Shown here: piece by piece, positions 1 through 13,300 of the stretch
Position numbering within the stretch: position 1 is the first letter of the stretch
Layout: every line of letters begins with the position of its first letter
Assembly: GCF_001640805.2 (NCBI RefSeq)
Contig: NC_066847.1
Span: forward strand, 25,969,504 to 26,033,503
DNA: 64,000 bases
From: Lates calcarifer
Lineage: Eukaryota > Chordata > Actinopteri > Centropomidae
Direction of reading: 5' to 3'
Notes under the pieces: model-generated
Told to the model about the DNA's origin: nothing
Database searches by the model: none
Seen by the model: only the letters and a program-made list of their open reading frames with translations
Made by a program: the position numbers and the translations under genes

Positions 1-92
1 CTGAAGTTATATGTTTCAAAGTGTTAAAAAGTTCAAATGATTCATGACAGCTGAAATTTTGGAAATATTTCCTTTGGGGTAAAGCTGCTGTG

Positions 93-122
93 ACTCTCTC
101 TTTCTCTCTCTCCCTCTCTCTC

Positions 123-203
<81 letters not shown>

Positions 204-207
204 CACA
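93..207. repeat. (CT)n followed by (CA)n microsatellite
   Basis: A CT tract with few interruptions (about 93-172) passes directly into a CA tract (172-207). This compound dinucleotide repeat is likely length-variable. Confidence 0.95.
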
Positions 208-1210
208 AAGGAGATGGGATGAAAGAGAGGAAAGCCAGTTAGACTCCCTGTGGTGTCTTACACAGAGACAGCTGGACTCTGTGCTGAGTGTGTTTGTGTC
301 ATGTTTGTGTGCACCTTTGTGCATCTCTGTGCATGCAGTTCATTCAGCCGTGCATGTAACTGTGTGCATAATGACCTCTGTGCGTGTGCCATTTTGCCTC
401 GTTTGTGCGCGTGTATGTGTGTGTGTGCTTGTGCAGAAGGCCTTAATTGGATCATGCTGTAGAACACTGGCTGTGTTGGTTTTAGGAAGAGCGCAGCGTG
501 CATCCTCCTGTCACAGGATATCAACATAATGATATCTGTTTGGCTAAGCAATATTTCCTGCAGCTGCAAATAACAACACAATCAACTCCAAAAAGGGGTT
601 GGTGGAGAAAAATGTTATAAATTTCTCAAACAAACTAACAAAAACCCCCACCATTTCATTTATTAATCAACTTATTAAAAACATGCACATTGTGGAATGT
701 TTTTATGTCACTGTATAATGATCTTTGCACACAGCCATGAATTTCTATGTTATTGCAAAAACAAAGGCTGTTTTATTGGAGAATTCAAAACTGTGTCATA
801 CAATCAGATCCTTCTGATTAAAATCAAACTGATTTAAAAATGATGCGAAATGGGGTTTCCTATCATTTTGGCTCAAACCCCTAAATTTTACAGTGCATAT
901 AATATGCATGTAATAAATGTATTATGTCTTTAACTGCTCATGAACTAATGGCAAAAATTTACTTAAAAACATCCAGTGGTCAAAGAGGAAATGTAATTTA
1001 TTATTTACACCAATTCGATCATTCAAAGGTATCAAATAAGTGAACTAAATTGAGGGATAAAAACAAATAAACGAAATGGCTTGAATGGATTGCTCTATTT
1101 TCCCTGAGAAATTTTAATACTATTACTATTCTGTGTTTATGGCGCACGACTCCATCGTGATCAGTGCATGCAATGTTGTGCAGCTCCCCCAGAGTCTTAT
1201 ACAATGCATG

Positions 1211-1212
1211 TA

Positions 1213-1254
<42 letters not shown>
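1211..1254. repeat. (GT)n/(TA)n microsatellite
   Basis: A GT run with one interruption ends in TATATA. Confidence 0.93.
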
Positions 1255-1983
1255 AGATAGGGAGAGACAGAAATCTATGAGACACATGATCTAGAATAAG
1301 GCCCTAGGAAGACACTTTATACATGGAGTCACAGACAGCACCAGCACCAGTTCCCTGATCAGTTTCACCAATAATGATTTTCCTCATCACCATACATTGC
1401 TGAACCTTGCCCTCCATATACAAACACACACATTAAATGCGTAAATACAGCACTCTGCTGTATGCTAATAGGCCCCATCTGTTGTAAACTGCGTTTTCCC
1501 TGAAGTCAAAACAGTGTGTTCGGCAGCACTATCAACATCAGATTCACTGCAGATTTCATTTTTCCTCTCAGCAAGACTTAATGTTTATAATAGTAAAAAT
1601 AATGATCTCTTATGGATGTTATGCATTTGGATAAAATATAGGTGAGCAGTGTAATGTAGCTCATTTTCAACCTATCTGTCCTCTCTTATCCTCTTTTTTC
1701 CTCTTCTCATTCCTCTCCTCTACCCCCCTCCCCCCTCCAACCCTCATATCATTCCCATTTCCCACATCATCATCATCTTTGTCCCCTCTCTCTCTCTCCC
1801 TCCCTCTCTGTCTCCGACCCTGGTCTTTTCCTGGAGAGCACTGATGCATAGAAAAATGAGGTTCCGCTCCATCACCCATCCAATCGCCATCAACCTCTCC
1901 CCTGTGCATCAGCCTATCACTTGCTAGACATGGCAAATGGGGGAGGGGCTAAGCCTGAAGGGTGGGGCGGAGTTGGGGGACTG

Positions 1984-2009
1984 TGTGTGCATGTGTGTGT
2001 GTGTGTGTA
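1984..2009. repeat. (GT)n microsatellite
   Basis: A short GT tract, interrupted by CA, lies between a GC-box-like motif (1964-1970) and TATAAAG (2036-2042). Confidence 0.8.
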
Positions 2010-5000
2010 TGATGGTTGCTCCTTGATTCGAGGGATATAAAGGATACTTGGCTGCTCCAGGAACAGGGAACCATCACAATAATGCCCTCTCTATCTTCCC
2101 CGATGGATGTATTCATATTTTGTGATGGTTGTGCAGAAGGAAGGCTGATTTATGCTAAAAAAGATACTAGATTGCTTTTTCATTCATTCATTCAAAAGAA
2201 GAATAGGGCATGATGTCGGAATGTGTGACAGGATCGTCATATCATCAGATCATTTTCATGTTACAGTGCTATAGATAAGTCTTTGATCCATAGCAGCAGC
2301 ATGGCAGTTTAACTGTTGTAGTGACATCACAGGCAGAAATTAGATACTCATGTATAGAGTGTAACGAATGCTGATTTTTCCCACATTTTCTCGTAATAAT
2401 TTTATTGATCAATACCTTGATTTTTTTATATTGCAGGGGAGATAGTAGCAGTGTGAGAATGAATGTCATTTACAAAAGGTGACACCTGATGAAGGTGTTT
2501 ACTTGAAGCAGTCTCGATGATGGAGAGGAACTCTAGGGGTAAAGGCTGTCCTTCTTAGAACCTGAAAGCATTTTTCTCAGAGGTGGGGGTGGGGTGGGGG
2601 GTTTATTCCATCTCTCATCCTTTGGAAGATCCTGTATGGATAGAAATCCTCCTGTGCTGTCATGCTGCGTGCTTTATTGGTCAGTTGACTGGTTCAAATG
2701 CAGAGGGAGCAGAGACAAGCTGAGGACATGTCCATCCAGATCCTGTCTGCTGGACCTTGTAAGTATGATATGATTTTACACTGACAGACTGAATTATTTA
2801 ACATTGGTTAGAGAACAGAGTGGCTCAGCAACAGTGGGTCTAGGCTGCAATTTTTTAAAATGACTTTGAAATACCAGCTGAAATGGCAGTATTGTGTCAT
2901 CAGGCCATGTTATTATATTAAATATGAATAGAAAAAATAATTACTACATCTTTCGGTTTGTTTGTATATGTTCTTGTGTGTATGTATGTGTGTGTTTACA
3001 GCATTGTGTATTTGATAGTCTATTCATTTTCAGTGCCTGCGTCATGATTACATTGTCACGTAAGTAAAACACGTACGGTCCAATAGCAGCATTTAGTTTC
3101 TCCTAAACTCTGCTCTATACTTAGAGCTTCTTTTTGACAGCATCACAACTGTCTATTTTTGGTCCACCAGCTAACTAATGACTACATGTGAGTCATGTGG
3201 TGTGGTCTCACTTCTCCCCCATGTAAAGGTTTGTGCTTATTGGGGGGGGGGGGGGGTTAACCACCAGAGGGGCTGAACAGATGACCTATCATCAGTTTTG
3301 GTAGTATCTCATTGCCAGCAGTTCTAAACATGAAAGACAAATATGTTTCAGTTTAATGATTGACATATGTTACTGTACTCTTGAGCTAAAATCCATCCCA
3401 GAGCCACAGATCACAGGGTGAAGATCTGAACCTTTGATGACCCAACTGGAGTCTGGCACTGTGAAAAGAATTCATCGGCTAACGCTGTGTAAAATTGGTA
3501 TCATTGCATTAAAGCTTGTCTTTGTTAAAGCATCTTTTGCTGAACTGTGGCAACCATGGCTATAAGTTACACTTTGAGGACGAAGGGGAATACTATATAT
3601 AATTGTAACATTTTAACAGTAGCACAAGTAGAAAGTCAGTAATGTCAGTTACACAGTAATTTCTATCCAGTATTACCTAACATTAGCAAGAGTATATATA
3701 CATATATACAACAACTCCCTTCTTTGTCTCTGAAATAGCTCCTATTTTCTACCTCACTTCACAGTTTTTATATCTTGAACTTCCTGGTTCTGTATCTGGG
3801 CTGGGGATAGTTTAGTTTCACAAGTACTGATGAAAATGTCATATAATCTGAAATAACTTTCAATTTCAGATTGAGTTGCATTTCATTTCTAAACTGAATT
3901 GTAATTTTCAAATGTAGAATTTAGCTAAGAAAGACACAGTGTCACCCTTCATCTGTGATAATTACATGTCACATATGAACAGAGTAATTTTGTTTGTTTG
4001 TTTGTTTTTAATCAATATTCATGTAATCTTGCAGCCATTATTGGCCATTGAATTGATTAATTACATTATGTATCTTGTTTGTGATTGAAAGACTAAAACA
4101 AACAATTCAGAGAGTTTGAAATGTATCACTTTTTGTGGCTTGTTTGTCTCCCCTACAGTGTAGGGTATATTAGGGAACTGGAAAATAATCTAAGCCTCTT
4201 TCTCCAGCACCACATAACCTTCACTTCTTCACCCTGAGACTGAATGAGTAATTGGCTTGCTCATTTTGTCCTCAGTTGCTCAATTAGGTGTTAATTTGAG
4301 TTGTTGGAGCTGACATGGCTTTGCTCATGGCATGGTGCTCACTTTGGCTTACTCTGCAGGTGTGTGGCCTCTGGATTGTAGTCAAATGGGGCTTATTTAA
4401 ACTAGCACAGAAGCAAAATATGTACAGGGGTAAAAAAAAAAAAAAAAAAACCTGTTAATACTGTGTTTGAAACAGTTGTCAGCTGATAATTTTTGAAGAT
4501 ATAAAGGACACAAGAAGATAAACCGTTTCATAGAGAGCATATTTGGTGCTATTGATAGTTATCTTTGGCTGGCTTTGTGTCACTTTGTAGCAGAAACCAT
4601 TGAATTCACTTGTTAGTAGCTTTATCCCTCAGGGTAAGCAGGTCATACTTACATAAAACATAAAATTAGCTGCAGACGCTTTTGATGCTGCCCAGTTGCC
4701 ATGATCTTTAAGGTGTTTTTTAGATAAAGTTAAATATAATACCCCTTGTCACTGCCAGCGCTGTTTTAAGATATATACATTGTACAAACTGTTTGTTATT
4801 CGATCCATCCAACACTGCACAGGGGCCTGAGGATGATTAAATGAAAAAAATATAATCCATTTTTCTCTCTACTTCCCATTGACATCCTGAAACCTTTCCC
4901 TCATACGGACAGTGAGAGATGAGCCTCTTGGCCGTGAAAAAAAGTGTACTGACCCATAAGCATTTAATATTTAAGCAGCCTGTCAATATGGATTCATCTG

Positions 5001-8000
5001 TAGCTGGATGATGGGAATATGAGGGTCAGGAAAGTTGGGATGCTTCCTTCATTAGATTCCTGTTACGTGCCTCTCATCTTTACCATTTGGAAGAGGATGT
5101 TTAAGATGATGCTGATGTTGTTAAAATGTTTGATTCTCAGAGCGGATACACAGTTAATGGTCAGCTACACAACCCAAACATTTTTTTCATTTTTCCTTTT
5201 AAGTGTTTTACATGGCTCAGATTTGACAGATTAATGAGTAGTCAGTGTTCTTAACTAGATTTGCTGAACCAGATACAGGGATTTGATTTATGAAAGGAAA
5301 ATATTTGTTTTGTTGTGTCATGTTCACAAGGCAGCCACTGAAGCTGAATGCTAAAGCTAATATGGACTGTTAGAAATTGCAGTTTTTATACATGTGTCAT
5401 GGTGGTGATTTTGACAACTTTGAAAAGATGTGTGTGTTCAAAGAGGGGGCGTTCTTGCTAGACTGAAAGAAGTCTGTCAAACTGCAAAATGATCCTCCAG
5501 AAACCTGCTGATGATGTCATAGATACTACATTCTTGTTGTTCTACAGAGAATGGTTTTATCTTCCCATGAATAACTGTTTTACTGATGAGAATATATATA
5601 GTGACCCCTGCTGCGCAAGACAAACAGTGCAGGGAGTGAGTATGTATCCCCCCCCCACCCCCCCCTTTTTTTTCTCCATCTCTCAGAATAAAACTGTCAT
5701 TCTGTGCTGGTTGTGATTTCTGTAAAACTTTATTTACAGTACATAGGCGCCACCGTTTCTTGTGTTTCCCATAGAAAAATCATGCAGATAAAAACAGAAA
5801 GTGCAACATGACTATGAATGGCATCCTATCTATATGCAGTCAGGGTGGAGTCCGGATTCAGATGTGGTTCTGTGTTGTTTGCTTGGAACTGAGGCCCCGG
5901 AGTCATAAAAAGACCTACAATTAAATGGCTTGAAGAGAGCATCCTAAATTGGGAGCAGACACAAACCAGTCTGAAGTGGTGTTTGTTTCTCTCTTTTTCT
6001 CTCTCTCCCTATGCTTGTCCCTATACTTGTCATTTTCCTCACCTTTATCTGTTTCCCTGTCTCCTTCAGCCCTCAACCCCCCTCTTCTCTTATAGGATGG
6101 TCAGAAACTGAGACACTGGGAGCCTGAACAAAATATGAAAATAACTAGATGAGATTAGATTTGGAACTGCTCAACAGTCTAAATTGGTGTGAAATATTTC
6201 CCTCTGTAGAAACACTGTTGTAAATCAACTGGCAAGTTGCAAACATACTCCCACCAGCGAGCGCAGCTTATTTGCTTCTTTATTTGTTATTTTGGCCCTG
6301 CAAAGTATAATTTACTTCACTGTAGCAAATGAGTGGTTCACATTAGGCTTTTTGTCTGCAAAGAAAGTAAGGTTTCACTATCAATGGCTGAAGCAGGGAG
6401 CAAACATGTAACCTTTTTTGCTCCTCTTAGTGACCACTGGCCTCTATCAGGGTGTTTGTGCGCACATACATGAGGGTATCCATGCATGTAAGTCAGATAT
6501 TCCATCTGATAGTGCCATGGCTCCCTGTTTACTTAAGCCAGTTGTTTTCGGAGCTGTAATAACAGTGGATAGCCATGGGATCCACTAGCTGCCTCCTGGC
6601 TTGGAGACAGGCGATGGAGCCATAGCCTGTAGTTCCCTGTCTGCTGTGTGTGTGTGTACTCAACAGGACATTGGTCTTTGTCGAGGACAAGTCTAGTGAA
6701 AATCTATTCACAGAGGAATGGAGAGACACGGAGGCAAGCTGAGAGGAGAGATGAGGAGAGGGAGGGTATAGGATTGGAGGTGGCTGGAGAAGAGTGTTTG
6801 GGAGTGGTGAAGGGATTTGAGAGGCAAGAAAAGGACGTAAAGGAAAGAATAGAGCAGATGAGGAGAGGGTGAGATGGGTAGCGGGAGGAGGAGAACAGAT
6901 GAAGAGCAGAGGCTGACGGGAGAGGAGAGAGTGATGAATATGCACACCAGTGGATTCTAAACTAACCACACAGACACTCTCTGGACACACACACACACAT
7001 ACATGATAAAACAGCAATATACAGAAATACCAAAGGTCTGTATATGCGTGTGTCCTTTTCTGTCTGTTTTTGTGTGTCTTCCTCTGGGAAGTGGCTCTGA
7101 CTGCTGATCTTGTAAACAGGAACTATCCTGCTTTTAGCAAGCTGGAAGCCCTGCAGGTGCACACAAACACACACACACAGTCACACAAAAACAGTTGGAT
7201 TCAGATCAGATAGTTTTGTCTTTGTTGAATCTGATTCCCTGTTTATCATTCAGGACCCTGCTAGAGGCATTCATTACCAGATACTCTTTACAAAAAAACA
7301 AAAAAAAAACAAAACAATGATGAGGTTGCTCAGCAGCATTTTCACAGCTCTGAATGCTCTGCTCACACGCCTTGTTTCAGGCGTTTTTACACAGCGGCGA
7401 ACAGAAGCTAAGTCACTGCTAGGTTATTTTAAGCGTCCCTTACGTTTACTCACCATAGATGTGTTTTACAGAGCTTCCTGTTTGCTTCTTTAAGTAACAA
7501 ACCTGACTAAGGTGTAGATTCCAGTTTCATCACAGCACTTGTATTAATGACTGTGTTTGAAGTTAAACACGTGTTAATTTGAGTTTTGTCCCCGAGGTTT
7601 GTGGGAGTATATAATCCTATTATCAGAGCTCAGCTGTTGCTCTGTTAATGCTGCTGTCAGCTGAGGTCATGGTTTGGCTGACCAGACAGTTTTGCTGTGA
7701 AATGGGGTGATGTTCCTTTATGTGTTCTTGTCCCCCTCACTTAGGCACACACTCATTGGGTACTGTGGATTCTGTCTCACGGTGTTCCACAAAAAAGTCG
7801 TCTGGTTATTTGTTATTGTGAGCTCTCTCTCACACACACTCTCTCTTTAGCTTCTGAATGTTGCAAAGTTTTAATTGAATTTGTGAAATGTGGGCAAAAC
7901 AAAAGTGTTCATCTTTCTACCAACTACCATAAAAACAGTAAGGGTAACATGACTGAGCACCAGTAACACTCTTTGCTTTTCACCCTCCTTGCCATGATTC

Positions 8001-8410
8001 CTCCAGACCTCCACATGACATGAGTGATTTGTCAACAGTATAAGCAGAATTACCATGTCAAGGTGTGTTTGAAAAATCTGTTTCCATCAACCTGTAATCT
8101 CTTTACCTCAACCAAGCAGAAAAACATGCTGTGATATTGTGTGTATTTACTTGCATTGTCTATTTGACATTTTTCATTAGTGCAGTTGAAAGTGCTCATA
8201 GAAGCAGGTGGTTGGAAACAAATCTTCGCTCTCCCACTCTCTCTTCATCTCTCTTCCACTGACTGACATCACAGTGCAGGTCCCATCTGCTTTTGGCCAC
8301 AACTGCCTGAACTGAACAAAGGACAGGCGACGTTGTGTTGTGTCTCTCTCTTTCCTCCCTCTTTCCTTCTCTGTTCTCTTCTCTTCTGAGGCAGTTAACA
8401 CAGCGGACCA

Positions 8411-8490
8411 CAAACACACACACACACTCTCTCTCTCTCTTTTTCTCTCTCTCTATTTCCCTTTCCCTCTCTCCCCCTCTCCCTTCTGCA
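8411..8490. repeat. (CA)n and (CT)n tract
   Basis: A CA run passes into a long pyrimidine-rich CT region. No exon follows with support. Confidence 0.88.
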
Positions 8491-9210
8491 CCCTGCCTGT
8501 CAAGTGTTATTCGGTCTGCTGTGGTTTATTGGCTTGCTTTTTGTTGTGCGGCAGGACAATTGGAGCACGGTTTGGTTTGAGGAAGCTGATGAATGGTGTT
8601 CTCTGAGCCGTACAAAGCATCCTCCTCTCTACTTCATTGATGTGTTGATGCGACTCAGCCGGCTGCCCAGTGAGTTTGTACTGTACACTGTTGTGGGCTT
8701 ACAAGCAGACAGATGCACATGGATGCTCAACACTGAAAGGGGCTTTTATTCTTTTTTATAATGTCTATCCTTCTCACACACTCACTACTTCTCTCGTGGT
8801 CTTTCTACGCTCATTCTGCCTCACTCTCGATTTCACTGCGACAGTCACAGTGCAACATGCAACAGTGAGACAGTGTATGAAGGTCACAGAGACAGGCTTC
8901 TCTGAATGCCACAGTGTTTGAGTGAAAGGAATATTACCTTCATTATCTAGTAATGATGTTCTTATAGTAAATACTAAGTTAGATATACAGTAAAGTATAG
9001 ACTAGAAAATAACAGATGTTTGAAATCAGATAATGGTTAGTATGCCTGGGTAATGGGGGGATATAAGGGGTAATATGATTATTCAACTAGCAAAATAGCT
9101 GCTGATTGACTTCTGTTGACCAACTTATCAATTATTAATATTCCCAACTTTTCTTTCTTTCTTTGACATTTTTGTCAGATCACATTTCTAGTATATGGTA
9201 CAGATGTCTA

Positions 9211-9797
9211 CAGTTATATACAAAATGTTTTAAAGATCATTAAGTATTGTTTTAGTAGGGTTCCCAAACTTTTCATATACCACAATTACTGTTTCATCTT
9301 AAATATTTACTACTGTTTAATATTAATTAAGTTAAAGGATAAGTCTTGGGTTTTTAATTATGTTTTTGGGTGTAAATGATTGATAGGAACAAAATAAAAC
9401 TAACTGATAAAGGCAGCTGTGGTCCAGCTCCTCCTGTGTTCTGTGAGGTAAAATTACTGTTCTTGTCAATTGAGTCCAGTAGCAGTATATGGTGGTGTTT
9501 TTGGCTGAACAAAAATATATCCATAATGTTGTCTGACACTTACAATAACAGTCTGAGCCACTCAGTGGCAACTGTTAGCAGTGGCCGGGCACACCATTCT
9601 TGCTCAATTCTGATTCCAAATATTTTTTCAAAAAACTGGAGTTATCCTTTAAAGTGATAAAAAGTAACAGTGCAATGGCATTTGAAGAAATGCTCATTTT
9701 GATGTCTGTTTGCTGCAGGGTGGGGTATTTACTTCTTTTCACTTCAAAAATCAACAGTTTGTAATTTGCTTTAGGCCCAAACCTTTGCATACAACTG
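9211..9797. mobile_element. Short Tc1/mariner-type element with TA target site
   Basis: The ends are imperfect inverted repeats. CAGTTATATACAAAATGTTT starts at 9211, and the complement of the right end (9797 backwards) reads CAGTTGTATGCAAAGGTTT. Each end is flanked by TA (9209-9210 and 9798-9799), the target site of Tc1/mariner elements. No transposase is present, so the element is non-autonomous. A second element is inserted inside it. Confidence 0.6.
9332..9652. mobile_element. Inner MITE flanked by TTAA
   Basis: TTAA at 9332-9335 and 9649-9652 bracket inverted ends AGGATAA and TTATCCT. TTAA duplication is typical of piggyBac-like elements. The element is about 313 bp and has no coding capacity. 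It lies inside the Tc1/mariner-type element and is therefore the younger insertion. Confidence 0.6.
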
Positions 9798-10230
9798 TAT
9801 GTCTAGAGGTTATTATAACACAGATGTTATGATAATCAAGCAGCGAGGCATCTACAGCTGCCTAGATATAACCCACTACACAGTCTCTCATCTGTATCTC
9901 CTTGTTACAGCTGACTCCCTCACCACCTCCTGTCTCTCTTTGAGAGGTGACAATCCCTCTCAGTTATTTATTCCAACAGGATCAGTCAGATATGTGACCT
10001 GGCCTGCTTGCATACACATACAGGAGGACAAACCTCACTTTCAACTCACACTGACAAGAGAAAGCTGTCAGCTCTCACACACTGAGACAAGACATGCTCA
10101 CTATCAACGAAACACAGTCAGCCCTCAGCAGCTGTGTGCTTGAATATATAACTACTAAATTCACCTCCCAAAACCTGCAGAGAAAATTCTCAACGCCTCA
10201 GGGATTACGTTTTTTTTTTACGAGTTACGC

Positions 10231-10397
10231 TATATAACAAACAGGATCGTCACTTTTGGAAGCTCCTTTGTGTCACTAATCTGTGACACTGAACATGGCC
10301 GCTCTGACCATGTTGTTCCGTTTCCACTACATGGGCTTTCTCAGAGACAGGAAAGGTCGGCTGACTGTGGAACCGTGTCAGACAGTCAACAAAGTTG
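10231..10397 (+). promoter_or_regulatory. Candidate alternative trio promoter and first exon
   Basis: TATATAA (10231-10237) is followed 58 bp later by an ATG at 10295 with A at -3 and G at +4. The frame runs 34 codons, starting MAALTMLFRFHYMGFLRDRK and ending TVNKV plus one base, up to a good donor (gtaggt) at 10398. The phase and last base would join exon A to give V-G-F-H-R-N, restoring the Gly-Phe found at this point in TRIO. I do not recognise the peptide, and phase agreement alone happens one time in three. An unrelated gene start or chance is possible. Confidence 0.3.
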
Positions 10398-13300
10398 GTA
10401 GGTGGTCCAAGAAAGTGCTGTAGAAGGAATAGTATATGAAAATGGGAACAACATTTTTTATGTTTTTAAAATGTTTTTGGTCAGATTTGTGTAAAAAAAA
10501 TACCTGCACATAATGTACATTATACCTGTCTGTCTATTATGTCAGCACCTTTATATCAAAATAATGTGTTTACAGTAGCTTGAGTGCTGGTGCATGTTAA
10601 TCACAGGAGTTTCAGTCGCTGGATTGTGACTTCTTTTGGCCTTGATTTTTTGAGCTCCGTGTCTCGTAAAACCCATTAATAGAGCTTATCGGAGCTTTCC
10701 TCACAGTTTGGAAAAATAATGGTAATCCCCCTTGACTTTTTCTCCTTTGAGAGACAACAAAGAAGCTTAATTTCTCTCTTAGAGTAAACAATGAATGAGC
10801 TCTTTGTTTCATTTCCTCAACTGAAAAGATTCTGGCTCCCAATGAAGCAACTGTTTTATGAAAGTGGATATGCATGAGTTTTTGAATCAAATTTAGCCAT
10901 GCTCATAAAAAAGGGGGAAACACTAAGATAATTTGGTCTCAATGAATTTATGCACAGATGAAGATGTTGTTTGAGTGTTTTGTTTTTTTTTCTTTTTTTT
11001 TAGGTTTATTGACGTCAAGATGGCGTAAAGGGTCAAACATAAAAGCTTTACACTTGATTATAAATGAATGAACTGATTACTAGTGTATGTGTCCTTCGCT
11101 GAATCTGTTGTTTGATGTCAGTTTTGTATCCATCCCCCCCAAATCCCCCCAATCCCCACGCCAGACCCCCCGTTTTTTTTTTTTTTAAAGAATTTTAAAC
11201 ACGCTGTGCCAGATGACTCATAATTCAGGACCTGTTGCAATTCATATTACAAACTTCTCTTAAATACTTAAAAAAAACAACAACATGAATTTACCAGAAT
11301 TTACTCTTTGAGTGTGTGTCTCATATGGTAGGTAAGTACTCACTGTGCTCTTGATAAACACAGTTGTAAAGATGATAAGGAGGTCATTATTTACATGAAG
11401 GATCCTTAGGTCCTTTCAGTGCAAAAGCTCACAGTGACCAACAGAGTCTAAGTGTTGGTCAGAGAGAAGATTACAACCAATCATTATTAAAGCCTATTTC
11501 ACCCGCAAATCCACCAGCGACAACTGTTTGGCTGGCTTAACTTTTTTTCCCTGTGAGTGGCTAGCCAGGCACACAGGGAGGGGAGAAACTGTTTAATGCA
11601 AAGCAGCACTTGTTACTAAATCTTGTTTTGGGGAGGGGTTAGTGACATGGGGGGACATGGCAAAGAAAAGCCAGTTGGTGAAGGCAAAAAGGAGCTGGCA
11701 GCGCCTTTGGCTTTCTGCAGCTCAGTGGGTGGCAGGGCGTTGGCTGGTACTGTATATGGCACGGCTGTTGTTCAGTTGCCTTCTCGCCACAGTTCAGTGG
11801 TATGGTTAAAAAACTGCGTAGAGTGATAACCGCTGTAGACCCGTGTAGGGTGTAGTTTAGGCTAAGATAGATTAGGACAGTGTGGTGCTGGTTTTGGTTT
11901 ACAATGGCAGTGCTGGATAACCACAGCTGGCAATACGCCCAGGCTGGAAAAACCCTGATCAGACTCTCAGGTAGAGTATTATCTATCATAAATGTTTTCC
12001 ATTATTTTTATTCAGAATCCTGTTTGTTTTGATTCCTTATTGTAAAAGTACAAAGACAGGGTCACCTCAAGTTTACAACTGAAACGTCTGCAGTCAAAAA
12101 AACATGATTATATTAATATCTATGATAGAGGGATTTATACTTTACATTTTTTTTTCACTTCTTATTTAATATTTATATGAGGAACCTCATTATCTTTTTT
12201 TTAAAATAACTCTTTGTGGTCACACTTTACTTGTTGTTGAATGTTGTTGTTTTGAATGTTGCTGAAAGACAATATTGTTCATCAGCTTATGACATATGTA
12301 CATTGGACATTTTGTTTGATTTATAATTGATTTACAGTGATTATAAGATTTATTTATTTATTTATTTTGCATCCTTGTGTGTGCCACAAAAATAGAGCAG
12401 TTTTAGCAGTTTATCAGTTGTCATTGTTTGGACAATAAACTTAACACTGCGGTTAATAACTGAGATATGTCTATGGCCTCTGTCTGAAAAGTGATAGCAG
12501 AGTGAATGATTGGATAATAGACTACATGTAGTTTGGAGAACATATGCATACTGATACAAAAAAGTCCTATTTTTAAAATGCTTGGCTCAGTGCAGCTGCA
12601 TTATAGCTACTCCCAAGAGGACAAAATAACAGGAACATCTCATAATATACAGCTCTGCTGAGAATGATAATGTTCTTGGGTGTTGAGGTTTTTGTGATGT
12701 TACCTAAACCCTGTTAAGTTTCTTTGACTCAGTGTGTGACTTCTATATGTCAGTAAGTTACTTTATGTTGGACTACAAATGAGTGTAATGTTCAGATCTC
12801 TGTAAAAGCTATCACATACTGCTAATTTATGTCTGTGGGGATGTGTTTTATGCTAGAGAGAACTTAGGATATGTTTCTGGGAAGTGAAACAAAAAGGCCA
12901 CTACATGTATAAGTACAGTGCTGCCTTTTTTAAACTCACTTTGCACCTACCCTTAACACCCCTCATGCTTAAGCTGTCCTGTTTTAGTTGAGTATATGGG
13001 TCATTCTGCTCAGCCTTTGCTGTTCTACATAGACACAAAACTGTTTTAGTTACAATAGGATATAAATAGAAGGAACCATTATTCTGAGGATACATTACAG
13101 CTTGTGTTTACTGAATGTTTAGGGCATACTGTGGAAAACAGTACTGCACTTTAATGGTTTGTGGGCCTGCACACAGCCTTTGCCTGCTAGCCAGATGAAA
13201 GAGGTCGACAAGGACAGGCAACATAGGCCTAAAGCACAGGTGGGACTATAAAGTATGCATGCAGAAGGTAAACTATTAGGCAAGTATGGTCCACAACAAC

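Noticed and set aside
5649..5672. Poly-C/poly-T tract resembling a splice acceptor tract
   Set aside because: There is no recognisable exon after it, and the first AG is not followed by a supported frame.
6529..7017. Open frame of 162 codons on the minus strand
   Set aside because: It is rich in Ser, Pro and Leu because it crosses purine-rich simple sequence; no domain or splice support.
8644..8668. ATG plus donor (gtgagt) that would also fit the phase of exon A
   Set aside because: Only seven codons, no promoter motif, and phase agreement has a one-in-three chance. It shows that phase alone is weak evidence.
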